7,928 nt of DNA from Actinomycetes bacterium (lineage in GTDB: Bacteria; Actinomycetota; Acidimicrobiia; Acidimicrobiales; JAKAOS01). The notes below the pieces were generated by a model. That model worked only from the letters and a program-made list of their open reading frames with translations. It made no database searches and had not been told where the DNA came from. The DNA is taken from positions 1 through 7,928 of the forward strand of contig JAJYGW010000205.1 in the NCBI GenBank assembly GCA_021790615.1. Direction: 5' to 3'. The translations under genes were made by a program, and so were the position numbers. Below are positions 1 to 6,716 of this stretch, one piece after another (the stretch's first letter is position 1; each line of letters opens with the position of its first letter).

Positions 1-394
1 CCGGGTGGGGTTGAGTTTCGGTAACGAGTTCCTCGCGCGCAGCGGTGCGCCGCTCCACCTCGCGCCCCGGCCGAACGAGAGCGAGCACGCAGGCACCGTC
101 GCTGGCCGCCTCGAGGGGCCTGCCGTCACCCTCGATTTGGCAGCAACCGCGCGCGGCTTCGGTGTCGGGGGCGTCGCGGTCCGGACCCTCGAGGATCTCG
201 AACGAGCGCTGGATGTGGCCCGCGCGGCCACGGGCACCACCGTCATCGTGGTGGAGGTCACCCGCTACGACGACCTCCCCCCCTCCGAAGCCTGGTGGGA
301 CGTCGCCCCGGCGGAGGTCTCGGCAGAGCCCGAGACGCAGGCCCGACGCGCCGACTACGAGGCCGCCCGCCGCTCCCAGCGCTACTACCGATGA
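1..394 (+). CDS. iolD: 3D-(3,5/4)-trihydroxycyclohexane-1,2-dione hydrolase, C-terminal part (5' truncated)
   Basis: The open frame enters from the left edge (first full codon at base 2) and ends at TGA 392-394, giving about 130 residues. IolD is a thiamine-diphosphate enzyme of the acetolactate-synthase fold. It hydrolyses the ring of diketo-inositol to 5-deoxyglucuronate in the cytoplasm. The visible part is the end of the C-terminal domain: LSFGNEF near the start, TLDLAATARGFG, a helix with TLEDLERALDVAR, then AWWDVAPAEVS (about base 293 on), which matches the SWW-DV-AEVS ending typical of IolD, and a basic RSQRYYR terminus. The segment between GNEF and LDLAA seems about a dozen residues longer than I expect for the family. 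The thiamine-binding and catalytic residues lie outside the window. The stop overlaps the iolG start (ATGA, 391-394), so the two are probably cotranscribed and translationally coupled. Recognition rests on motifs and on the following iolG and iolE. Confidence 0.88.
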   Translation, partial: RVGLSFGNEFLARSGAPLHLAPRPNESEHAGTVAGRLEGPAVTLDLAATARGFGVGGVAVRTLEDLERALDVARAATGTTVIVVEVTRYDDLPPSEAWWDVAPAEVSAEPETQARRADYEAARRSQRYYR

Positions 395-1038
395 CCGGTG
401 CACTCGGGGTCGGCGGCGGTCGTCTCGGCGTCGCGCTGCTCGGAGCGGGTCGGATCGGGACTCTGCACGGAGGGAACCTGGCCCGGCTCGCCGACCGGTT
501 TCGCATCGCGGGTGTGGCCGACCCCGACGCAAATGCTGCGCGAGCCCTGGCAGACCGGCTGGGGGCAGACGTGTGGCCCTCCTGGGAAGAGCTCGTCGCC
601 AGCCCGGGTGTCGAGGCCGTGCTCGTCTGCTCTGCCACTGCGGTGCACGCGGACCAGGTCGCATTCGCCGCTGCCGCCGGCCGTCACGTCTTCTGCGAGA
701 AGCCGCTGGCGGAGGACCTCACCGGTGTCGAAACCGCTCTCGCCGCAGTCGAGACGGCCGGCGTCGTTCTCCAGGTGGGCTTCAACCGGCGCTTCGATCC
801 GGGGTTCGCAGCGCTCGCCCGGGCCATCACTGCCGGAGAGCTCGGGCGACTGGTGCAACTTCGGATCACCTCTCGCGACCCAGAGCCACCCCCGCCGTCG
901 TACCCGCGAGGACCCGGTGGTCTCTTCACGGACATGACGATCCACGACCTCGACCTGGTCCGGTTCCTCAGCGGCGACGAGGCCGTCTCGGTGAGTGCCT
1001 TCGCGCGCAGCCTGGTCGACCCGGCCGCAGCCGAGGCC

Positions 1039-1041
1039 TGA
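1039..1041 (+). other. In-frame TGA inside iolG, at a position that is normally glycine
   Basis: The codons read GAG GCC TGA GAC GTC GAC GTC. Relatives read Glu-Ala-Gly-Asp-Val-Asp here, so a single GGA to TGA change (G to T) explains the stop. No frameshift is involved, because both halves are in the same frame. The Gly expectation is from memory of the family, not from an alignment run here. Confidence 0.85.
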
Positions 1042-1585
1042 GACGTCGACGTCGCCGTCCTCGTGGTGAACCTCTCCGCCGGGGGCTTCGCGGTGATCGA
1101 GAACTGCCGTCGCTCGACCTACGGCTACGACCAGCGGGCGGAGGCGCACGGGAGCGAGCGGACGGCCTGGGCCGGGAACCCGCTCCCGAACCAGCTCGTC
1201 GTCGCCGACGCGACGGGCGCGCGCGGCGCCCCCCTCTACCACTTCTTCCCGGAGCGCTACGCCGAGGCCTACGTGGCGGAGCTGGTGGCGTTTGCGGCCG
1301 CCTGCCGGCGCGCAGCGCACGACTCCGCTGGCGCTGACTCGACTCGCGACGAGCTTCCTCCCGTCGAGCTCGAAGCGGCCGGCGAGCGAAGCCCCCTCGT
1401 CTCGGCCGGCGGACGCACGCCGCTCGCCTCGCCCCGCCCACCCGGGCCAGCGACGGGCGAGGACGCGCGAGCGGCGTTGTTCCTCGCGCTGGCGGCCCAG
1501 CGGTCGCTCGAGTCGGGTGGGACCCCAGTCCTGGTCGGGGGGCCATCCGAAGAGGATCGCGGAGCCGCCCCCCGAGGCCAGCGAG

Positions 1586-1599
1586 AAGGAGAGGGAGAG
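1586..1599 (+). promoter_or_regulatory. Ribosome binding site of iolE
   Basis: A purine-rich stretch, AAGGAG (1586-1591) followed by GGGAGAG (1593-1599), lies just ahead of GTG 1605. The nearer part gives GGGAG with about 7 bases of spacing, which supports the GTG start. It sits inside the last codons of iolG, where it encodes the odd charged tail of that protein. Confidence 0.6.
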
Positions 1600-1604
1600 A
1601 CATC

Positions 1605-2498
1605 GTGAGCATCACCATCGGGAACGCACCGACCTCGTGGGGAATCGAGCGGCCGAGCGACCCCACCTACCCGAGCTGGGAGACCGTCCTCGATGAGGTC
1701 GCGCTCTCGGGCTACACCGGCATCGAGCTCGGACCCCTCGGCTTCTTCCCGACGGACCCCGCGACGCTTCGGGACGCGCTCGACGCCCGCGGGCTGCAAC
1801 TGTCGGCCGGCGTCTTGATGGAGGTCCTCCACGACCCGTCGACCACCGACGAGGTCGTCGCAAAGGCCGAACAGATCGCGTCGCTGCTGGAGGGGCTCGC
1901 CTGCACGCGCCTCGTCACGATCACCAGCTGGACCCCGGGTCGGATGGCCACAGCGGGCCGACCGACGGCGGCCGAGCGTCTCGGCAAGCAGGAGTTCGCC
2001 ACGCTCTGCGACACCGTCCACGCAATCGCGGACGTTGCCGGGCAACGCGGCGTGCGCGTGGCGTTCCACCCGCACGCCGGGACCGGCATCGAGTTCGAGG
2101 ACGAGGTCGACCACCTGCTCGACTCGACGGATCCGACGCTCGTCGGCCTCTGTGTCGACACGGGGCATGCCGCCTACGCTCGCACCGATCCGATCGCGCT
2201 GCTCGACCGCTACGGCGAGCGGGTGACCCACGTCCACCTGAAAGACGTCGATCCACGCGTCCTCGTGGCGGTCGACGCCGAGGCGCTCGGGTTCTGGGAG
2301 GCGTACGCGAGGGGGATCTTCTGCCCACTGGGTCGAGGACTGGTCGACTTCCGCGCCGTTGCGGAGACCCTCGCACGCGTGGGCTACCAGGGATGGGCGA
2401 CCGTCGAACAGGACGCGAGCCCGACGGGGGACTCCGTGCCCCTCGAGGATGCCCGCGCCTCCAGGGCCCATCTCCGGGCCGTCGGCCTCGGCGACTGA
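1605..2498 (+). CDS. iolE: Inosose dehydratase (2-keto-myo-inositol dehydratase), IolE family
   Basis: IolE removes water from scyllo-inosose to give the diketo-inositol that IolD hydrolyses. It is a cytoplasmic, metal-dependent enzyme with a TIM-barrel fold of the xylose-isomerase-like / AP endonuclease 2 family. The 297 residues match the usual length. Visible motifs are GNAPTSWGIE (6-15), GYTGIELGPLGF with E41, VAFHPHAGTGIEFED (H155, H157), LCVDTGHAAY (D185, H188), THVHLKD (H209, H211, D214), PLGRGLVDF and YQGWATVEQD (E268). This is the complete set of acidic and histidine positions expected around the metal site. The GTG start overlaps the iolG stop (GTGA, 1605-1608) and has a good ribosome binding site. 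The gene ends the + strand arm, 52 bases from the convergent iolB. A related sugar epimerase is the alternative, but the motifs and the neighbours favour IolE strongly. Confidence 0.92.
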   Translation: MSITIGNAPTSWGIERPSDPTYPSWETVLDEVALSGYTGIELGPLGFFPTDPATLRDALDARGLQLSAGVLMEVLHDPSTTDEVVAKAEQIASLLEGLACTRLVTITSWTPGRMATAGRPTAAERLGKQEFATLCDTVHAIADVAGQRGVRVAFHPHAGTGIEFEDEVDHLLDSTDPTLVGLCVDTGHAAYARTDPIALLDRYGERVTHVHLKDVDPRVLVAVDAEALGFWEAYARGIFCPLGRGLVDFRAVAETLARVGYQGWATVEQDASPTGDSVPLEDARASRAHLRAVGLGD

Positions 2499-2503
2499 CG
2501 AGA

Positions 2504-2549
2504 CGCTCGGCCCGGCCCGCACTCGCCGGCAGCGCACACCCCCCGAGCG
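2504..2549. terminator. Possible bidirectional hairpin between convergent iolE and iolB
   Basis: CGCTCGG (2504-2510) and CCGAGCG (2543-2549) are a perfect 7-bp inverted repeat. They span almost the whole 52-base gap between the two convergent stop codons. The loop is long (32 bases, GC-rich) and neither side has a T tract, so this is only a candidate terminator. Placement is the main argument. Confidence 0.25.
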
Positions 2550-2550
2550 C

Positions 2551-3420
2551 TCAGCCCGGCTGTCCGATCGGGAGGCGTGGGTCGGGCCCCTCCTCGGCCC
2601 AGTGCTCCCGGATCCAGTGCTGGGTCGGGTCGTCGCAGTAGCACATGGTCCGCTCCGGTGCCGGGCCGGCGAGCACGTTCAGGAAGTACATCGTGTGGCC
2701 GGGCACGGCGACCGACGGGCCGTGGTAACCGCGGGGCACCAGGAAGACGTCCCCGTCCCGCATCACCTCCGTCACGTCGAAGTCCCCTTCGGCCGCGTAG
2801 ACGCGAAACAGCCCGTGCCCACCCTCGCCGGCGAAGCGGAAGTAGTAGATCTCCTCCAGCACCGCCTCGCCGGTCTCCGGGTCTTCCCGGTCGTGCTTGT
2901 GGGGCGGGTAGGACGAGAAGTTCCCCGGCGGGGTGAGGACCTCGACCGAGCAGAGCTTGTCCGCGGGGAAGGCGTCCGGCGAGAGGAAGTTGTGGACCTG
3001 GCGTGTCGCGTCACCCGCCCCGCGGACCTCGACGCGGACCTCCCCGACCGGGCAGTAGGCCGGATCCAGCCGGCGCGTGGCCCGCGCCCCGGGGAGTGCC
3101 ACCTCCACACCGCCGGCGGAGCTGATCCGCACCTCGGTCTCGATCGGTACGTACGCGAAGTCACTCGGGCCGTCGAAGACCGAGGCCCGACCGGCGAGGG
3201 TGAAACGCTTCGCCTCGACCTCCACCAGGCACGATCCCGCGAGCGGCAGGACGGCCAGCTCCTCGCCGCCCGTCTCCAGTACCCGGGCCTCCCCGGGAGC
3301 GAGCCCGAGCACCCGCAGGCTGCTGTAGGTCCAGCCAGCTCGTTCGGGCGTCACCACCACGGGGTCCGCACCCGCCGCGGCCGTGCCAGCCGGAAGGTAG
3401 AGGTCTTCCTTCGTCGTCAT
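2551..3420 (-). CDS. iolB: 5-deoxy-glucuronate isomerase
   Basis: IolB isomerises 5-deoxy-D-glucuronate, the IolD product, to 5-dehydro-2-deoxy-D-gluconate, the substrate of IolC. It is a cytoplasmic two-cupin enzyme. From ATG 3420 the protein has 289 residues, within the usual range. The N-terminal cupin half contains GEELAVLPLAGS (52-63) and VFDGPSDFAYVP (81-92). The C-terminal half carries the metal site: SSYPPHKHDRED (H174, H176), EEIYYFRF (E189/E190), and VPRGYHGPSVAVPGH with H233. The ending MCYCDDPTQHWI (259-270) is also typical of IolB. The start overlaps the iolC stop in an ATGA (3420-3417), so iolC and iolB form one transcript with coupled translation. A much longer upstream reading of this frame exists but is a non-coding shadow of iolC. 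No key residue is missing. Confidence 0.95.
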   Translation of the reverse strand: MTTKEDLYLPAGTAAAGADPVVVTPERAGWTYSSLRVLGLAPGEARVLETGGEELAVLPLAGSCLVEVEAKRFTLAGRASVFDGPSDFAYVPIETEVRISSAGGVEVALPGARATRRLDPAYCPVGEVRVEVRGAGDATRQVHNFLSPDAFPADKLCSVEVLTPPGNFSSYPPHKHDREDPETGEAVLEEIYYFRFAGEGGHGLFRVYAAEGDFDVTEVMRDGDVFLVPRGYHGPSVAVPGHTMYFLNVLAGPAPERTMCYCDDPTQHWIREHWAEEGPDPRLPIGQPG

Positions 3421-5396
3421 CCCGTCCTCCTCACGCCTGCGGCGGATCCTTGCTCCGCCGTCGCGCGGGCCGCAGCACGCGCGGCCCCGAAGCGGTCGAT
3501 GGTCTCCACGAACCGGTCGCCAACCCGCCCGGAGAGTGCCTCGTCGTCGAGCTCGCCCGCAAGCCAGGCGCCAGCTGGCGCCTCGAAGATGGTCCGGCCG
3601 ACGGCGAAGCCCCGGCAGAGCGGCTGTCCCGCGGCGGCGGTGAAAGCGGCGTCGAGCTGCTCCTCCGTGGACCCCTGCCCGAGCACGAGCAGGCCCCGGC
3701 AGGCGATGTCGCTCGCCTCTACCGCCCCGGCGAGGCGGGCCCAGTCGGCGGGGTGCGGGCTCGGGGGGAGCTTCCACCACTCCGGCTCGAGCCCGGCCCC
3801 GAGGAGCCGCTCGACCACCTCGGGGAGCTCGCCTTCTCCGTAACGCTCTCCTGGGGGCGCTTGGAGCTCGACGAGCAGTTCGCGCCCGGTGCGACGGCAC
3901 GCCTCTTGGACCCGGGTGAGCGTGGCGACCTGCGCGGCGAACTGCCCGGCCGGGTCGTCGAGGCCGAGATAGGCGAGCACCTTGATCACGTGGTCCCGCG
4001 GCCAGCTGTGGAGGAAGCTCGCGAGATCGGGCTCACCGAGCACGCGCAGTGGCCGGCTTGCCGGCTCGTCCAGGGCCCTCGCGACGAACCAGCCGCTCCC
4101 GGACGCGAGCTCGAGCACCCGTTCCCCGTAGCGGTCGTCCACCAACACCCCCACGTCGCCCCTCCCCCCGGCAACCGAGGAGAACCCACGCCAGATCAAC
4201 TCCTTCAGGATGGGGAGGCGCGACCGGGAAGCACCGAGGCGATCCGCCAGCTGCTCGAGCTGCCAGCGGTGGTCGAACGCGAGGACGTAGAGCGAGCTGG
4301 GTGACGTCGCACGCCCCGCGAGCCGATGAAGCTGCCCGAGTCGATGGTCCTCGGCCGGGCGCCGGGGAGGGATCGACCGCGCGAGAAATGCCTCGAGCTC
4401 GGGCGCCGTCGGCATCGCCGGCGCGCAGCCTCGCCGCGCGATGACGAGCGCGCCGACGGCGTTGCCACGGACCGCGCACGCCTCGAGCGCCGAGCCACGG
4501 AGCCAGCCCGAGAGGAATCCGGCGAGGAACCCGTCCCCGGCTCCGGCAGCATTCACGACATCCACCGCGAAGCCCGGGGCCCGGACACCAGCCCCATCCA
4601 GGTCGGTCGGGATCGGTCCGTCGAGCACCACGGAGCCCGAGGCACCGCGCTTCACGACCAGGACCGCAGCGCTCAGCTCTCGGATCCGCTCGAGCGCTCG
4701 AGAGAGGTCCTCGGAGCCCCCGGCGATGCGCAGCTCGGCCTCGGTCCCGACGACCAGGTCGCAGCGGGGCAACAGTGCCTGGATCGCGTCGGTGGCCGCC
4801 GTAGAGGGCACTGCGTCGAGCGTGCCGCCGTCCGGCCCGACGGCACCCCAGAGCACGGGCCGGTAGTCGATGTCCAGGACGATCCGCGCACCGCCCGCTC
4901 GAGCCAGGGTGACGACTCGGTCCACTGCGGCGGCGAGGCCGGGGCGGGAGAGATAGGTGCCGCCGACCAGCACGGCCCCCGCCCGCGCGACGACCCCTTC
5001 GTCCACGTCGTCGGGTTCGAGCGACAGGTCCGCGCCGTCCTCGGCGAAGAAGATCCGTGGGAAGCCGTCGGTCTCACGCACGGCGAGCAGCACGAGGCTC
5101 GTCAGCTTTCCCGGCACGGTCCGTACGGCAGTCGTGTCGACACCCTCTGCCTCGAGGGTGGATCGAACGAACCGCCCCATCGCTTCGTCCCCGACTCCGG
5201 TGAGCATCCCTGTCCGCACGCCGAGGCGAGCGAGGCCGACTGCGGTGTTGAGCGCCGAGCCCCCGACGTACTTGGCAAAGCTGTCCGCCTCCTCGAGACG
5301 CGCGCCGTCCTGCTCTGCGTAGAGATCGACATCGGCTCGTCCCATGGCCAAGAGCTCGAGCCTGCCGGTGGCCCCGGCTGCTGCACGCTGCGACAC
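3417..5396 (-). CDS. iolC: 5-dehydro-2-deoxygluconokinase fused to a DUF2090 aldolase-like domain
   Basis: The 659 residues form two domains. Residues about 12-340 are a PfkB-family sugar kinase: LLAMGRADVDLYAEQ (15-29), the substrate-binding YVGGSALNTAVGLARLG (43-59), and NAAGAGDGFLAGF (282-294) with the GAGD anion hole and catalytic D288. This half phosphorylates 5-dehydro-2-deoxygluconate with ATP. Residues about 365-640 are DUF2090: VLAFDHRWQLEQLA (371-384), GVLVDDRYGE, IKVLAYLGLDD, WWKLPP (540-545), LVLGQGS and GFAVGRTIFEAP (596-607). In known fusions this domain is annotated as the aldolase that splits the phosphorylated product into dihydroxyacetone phosphate and malonate semialdehyde, so it probably replaces a separate IolJ. 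Start GTG 5396 follows a perfect AGGAGG. The stop overlaps iolB by 4 bases. The kinase call is secure. The aldolase role is from the family, not from residues I can verify. Confidence 0.94.
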   Translation of the reverse strand: MSQRAAAGATGRLELLAMGRADVDLYAEQDGARLEEADSFAKYVGGSALNTAVGLARLGVRTGMLTGVGDEAMGRFVRSTLEAEGVDTTAVRTVPGKLTSLVLLAVRETDGFPRIFFAEDGADLSLEPDDVDEGVVARAGAVLVGGTYLSRPGLAAAVDRVVTLARAGGARIVLDIDYRPVLWGAVGPDGGTLDAVPSTAATDAIQALLPRCDLVVGTEAELRIAGGSEDLSRALERIRELSAAVLVVKRGASGSVVLDGPIPTDLDGAGVRAPGFAVDVVNAAGAGDGFLAGFLSGWLRGSALEACAVRGNAVGALVIARRGCAPAMPTAPELEAFLARSIPPRRPAEDHRLGQLHRLAGRATSPSSLYVLAFDHRWQLEQLADRLGASRSRLPILKELIWRGFSSVAGGRGDVGVLVDDRYGERVLELASGSGWFVARALDEPASRPLRVLGEPDLASFLHSWPRDHVIKVLAYLGLDDPAGQFAAQVATLTRVQEACRRTGRELLVELQAPPGERYGEGELPEVVERLLGAGLEPEWWKLPPSPHPADWARLAGAVEASDIACRGLLVLGQGSTEEQLDAAFTAAAGQPLCRGFAVGRTIFEAPAGAWLAGELDDEALSGRVGDRFVETIDRFGAARAAARATAEQGSAAGVRRTG

Positions 5397-5400
5397 CGCG

Positions 5401-5406
5401 CCTCCT
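5401..5406 (-). promoter_or_regulatory. Shine-Dalgarno site of iolC
   Basis: CCTCCT on the + strand reads AGGAGG on the coding strand, four bases before GTG 5396. The spacing is slightly short, but the match is complete. It decides for this GTG over the ATG at 5345, which would remove the first β-strand of the kinase. Confidence 0.7.
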
Positions 5407-5417
5407 CACTCTGGCAT

Positions 5418-5436
5418 GTGCCCGACCCCGGGGCAC
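5418..5436. repeat. Inverted repeat in the iolC leader
   Basis: GTGCCC (5418-5423) and GGGCAC (5431-5436) pair perfectly across a 7-base spacer that is itself GC-rich. The element sits about 12 bases upstream of the AGGAGG of iolC. It could be an operator or an mRNA hairpin near the ribosome site. In DNA this rich in G and C a 6-bp match can also arise by chance. Confidence 0.3.
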
Positions 5437-5600
5437 GCGGGCTCTGTCTCTCTGCTGCCACGAAGTCTCTCTCGGCCACGAACCCGCAGTGGAGCCGCAG
5501 CGGCGCCGAACCACGGCACGGGTCGGCGCGCCGCCAGCTCTCTCACCCTACCCACGGACGAGGGAGGAGAGCCGAAACCTCGGCACGATCCCCCCAGTCC

Positions 5601-6254
5601 TCAACCCGCTCGGGGGGCCCGCTCCATGCACCACATCGTCGGCCCCTCCTCCCCCAGGGCGAGCGTGGCCGTGACCTCGAAGCCGTGGCGCGCGTAGAAG
5701 GGGACGTTCCGCTCCTTCGAGGACTCGAGGTAGGCGGGCAGTCCCTCCTCGTCGCAACGTCGGAGCACCGGTCCGAGCGCGGCCGAACCGAGCCCCTGGC
5801 CCTGACGTGCGGGCTCGGTTCCGAGCACCATGAGGTACCAGTGCGGGTAGGTGGGGTGGTGCTTGCCGACCTGCGAGAAGTCCCGGGCCGTCGTCACCAT
5901 GCGGTGCCCGAAGGGCAGCGCGACCCTGAGCAGCGACCACAGCTCACCGGGTCGGACGGTGTTCGGCTGGCCCGGGCGCGAGAACGCGCCGAGCGCACCG
6001 CTTGCGTCCGGCGGGGACCAGAGCGCTGCCGACGCGCCACCGCCGGCGGCCGTCGCAACGCCACTCGGCAGGACCAACCGTCCGAGCAGCGCGCCGAAGA
6101 AGGAGCGGAGGCGCGCCCCCCGCAGGTGGGCGCTACCGAGCAGGTACCCCATGACCGGGTCGTCGTCGAACGCCCGGGCGAGCATCGCGGCGACCGGCCG
6201 CACCTCGCCCGGCTCGACATCGGCGACCGTCGCCGCATCGCGCCCCGGGACCAC
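5601..6254 (-). CDS. GNAT-family N-acetyltransferase, substrate unknown
   Basis: The 217 residues follow the GNAT plan. An N-terminal helix AAMLARAFDDDPVMGYLL (22-39) is typical of the group whose members begin with a DDP motif. Next comes a hydrophobic core with ASAALWSPPDA (74-84). Acetyl-CoA-binding motif A follows, HWYLMVLGTEPARQGQGLG (138-156), where the QGQGLG loop holds the pyrophosphate. The last part is AYLESSKERNVPFYARHGF (174-192), the usual end of the fold (E-S-S...N-xx-FY-xx-GF). The protein is probably cytoplasmic, and nothing in the sequence names the acceptor. Start GTG 6254 is the first possible start after an in-frame stop, and its ribosome site is poor (GTAGGGTG). It lies 62 bases downstream of the DUF2237 gene on the same strand, so it may share that transcript. 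A functional link to inositol or phosphate is not evident. Confidence 0.85.
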   Translation of the reverse strand: MVPGRDAATVADVEPGEVRPVAAMLARAFDDDPVMGYLLGSAHLRGARLRSFFGALLGRLVLPSGVATAAGGGASAALWSPPDASGALGAFSRPGQPNTVRPGELWSLLRVALPFGHRMVTTARDFSQVGKHHPTYPHWYLMVLGTEPARQGQGLGSAALGPVLRRCDEEGLPAYLESSKERNVPFYARHGFEVTATLALGEEGPTMWCMERAPRAG

Positions 6255-6316
6255 CGGCGCACCCTACCAGCGCTCTCGTGCGACGGAATGCGCTGCGGCC
6301 AGAGCGGGCTCGGCGG

Positions 6317-6709
6317 TCACGGCGCGAGACCACCCGGGTCCGGAGGGACGTCGACCGCGTGCGCACGGAGAACCTCGAGCGGGACGACGTCGAGTGTCCG
6401 CTCGTGGGTGGAGGCGAGCACCACGAAACAGGCAGCTCCGTCGAGGTGGGCGCGCAGCCAGTTGCGCGCCGTGACGCACCAGCGATCGCCGGGCACGAGG
6501 CCGGGGAACCGGTAGGCCGGCACCGGCGTGACGAGGTCGTTCCCGATGGAGCGCTGGTGCTCGAGGAACTCGGCCGTGACGACACCGCAGATGGTGTGCC
6601 TCCCCACATCCTGCGGCCCGGTCGAGCACGACCCGTCCCGGAAGAAGCCGGTCAGGGGGTCGGTCGAGCAGGGCTCCAACGGACCGCCGAGGACATTGCG
6701 TTCGACCAC
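6317..6709 (-). CDS. DUF2237 family protein of unknown function
   Basis: The 130-residue core matches DUF2237 (COG3651) over its whole length: ERNVLGGPLEPCSTDPLTGF (3-22), FRDGSCSTGPQDVG (23-36), HTICGVVTAEFLEHQRSIGN (38-57), YRFPGLVPGDRWCVTARNWL (66-85), VVLASTHERTLDVVPLEVL and HAVDVP. No biochemical function is established for the family, to my knowledge. Its conserved Cys, Asp and His residues suggest metal or thiol chemistry, which is inference. Relatives usually have two adjacent cysteines in RDGCC; here the first is Ser (S27). I chose GTG 6709 because family members begin just before NVLG. The frame is open further, to GTG 6826, which overlaps the DUF47 stop as GTGA. That longer form would add 39 residues containing an eight-residue AELCETPS repeat. 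Neither start has a well-spaced ribosome site, so the 5' end is uncertain. The gene follows pit and the DUF47 gene on the same strand. Confidence 0.85.
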   Translation of the reverse strand: MVERNVLGGPLEPCSTDPLTGFFRDGSCSTGPQDVGRHTICGVVTAEFLEHQRSIGNDLVTPVPAYRFPGLVPGDRWCVTARNWLRAHLDGAACFVVLASTHERTLDVVPLEVLRAHAVDVPPDPGGLAP

Positions 6710-6716
6710 GTCCGTA

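Larger units (their letters stand above)
391..1608 (+). pseudogene. iolG: myo-inositol 2-dehydrogenase, interrupted by an in-frame TGA at codon 217
   Basis: IolG oxidises myo-inositol to scyllo-inosose with NAD+, the first step of the pathway. From ATG 391 the frame shows a Rossmann nucleotide site GAGRIG (residues 18-23), the EKP motif (103-105) and DMTIHDLDL (181-189). K104, D181 and H185 correspond by spacing to the Lys/Asp/His catalytic set known in IolG. TGA at 1039-1041 then stops translation after 216 residues. The same frame continues open to TGA 1606-1608 and encodes the rest of the GFO/IDH/MocA C-terminal domain (DVDVAVLVVNLSAGGF, STYGYDQRAEAHGSE, YHFFPERYAEAYVAEL, ARAALFLALAAQRSLE). 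Without the stop the protein would be 405 residues against roughly 340 usual. The excess is a Pro/Ser/Gly-rich loop at about 309-350 and a charged tail. The 216-residue product lacks most of the C-terminal domain and is probably inactive. A sequencing error is an equally good explanation. The gene overlaps iolD and iolE by 4 bases each. Confidence 0.85.
5397..5600 (-). promoter_or_regulatory. Intergenic region ahead of iolCB, probable promoter/leader
   Basis: This 204-base gap separates the end of the acetyltransferase gene from iolC, both on the - strand. It is the only space in the window where an iolCB promoter could lie. I see no convincing -10/-35 pair. Symmetric sequences present are a 10-bp palindrome CGGCGCGCCG (5524-5533), an inverted repeat at 5418-5436, and a small hairpin GCCGA-loop-TCGGC (5571-5584) just past the acetyltransferase stop. 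That hairpin might be a weak terminator, but no T tract follows. Short GAGAGA-type runs recur on the - strand. Confidence 0.4.

Noticed and set aside
1039..1041. Selenocysteine, readthrough or TGA-as-glycine recoding in iolG
   Set aside because: The residue is expected to be Gly, not Cys or Sec. I saw no obvious SECIS-like hairpin, the next base is G rather than the leaky C, and TGA ends all nine genes in the window.
1063..1608. Separate gene starting at GTG 1063 for the second half of iolG
   Set aside because: It starts in the middle of a conserved β-strand of the IolG C-terminal domain and has no ribosome site. It is the downstream part of the interrupted gene.
1269..2537. Open frame of about 420 codons on the - strand, opposite iolG and iolE
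   Set aside because: It is antisense to genes with clear family motifs, and its product has no recognisable domain. In DNA this GC-rich, stop codons are rare in the mirror frame.
2359..3843. Open frame of about 490 codons on the + strand over iolB
   Set aside because: It is a shadow frame opposite iolB and iolC, with no domain and no ribosome site.
4689..4702. 14-bp perfect palindrome CTCGAGCGCTCGAG inside iolC
   Set aside because: It encodes part of an ordinary helix (LERIRE region) with common Leu/Glu/Arg codons. Position and codon use explain it without a regulatory role.
4326..6515. Open frame of about 730 codons on the + strand, opposite iolC and the acetyltransferase gene
   Set aside because: The predicted product is a low-complexity Arg/Gly/Pro string that crosses two unrelated antisense genes and the gap between them. 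It is a composition artefact.
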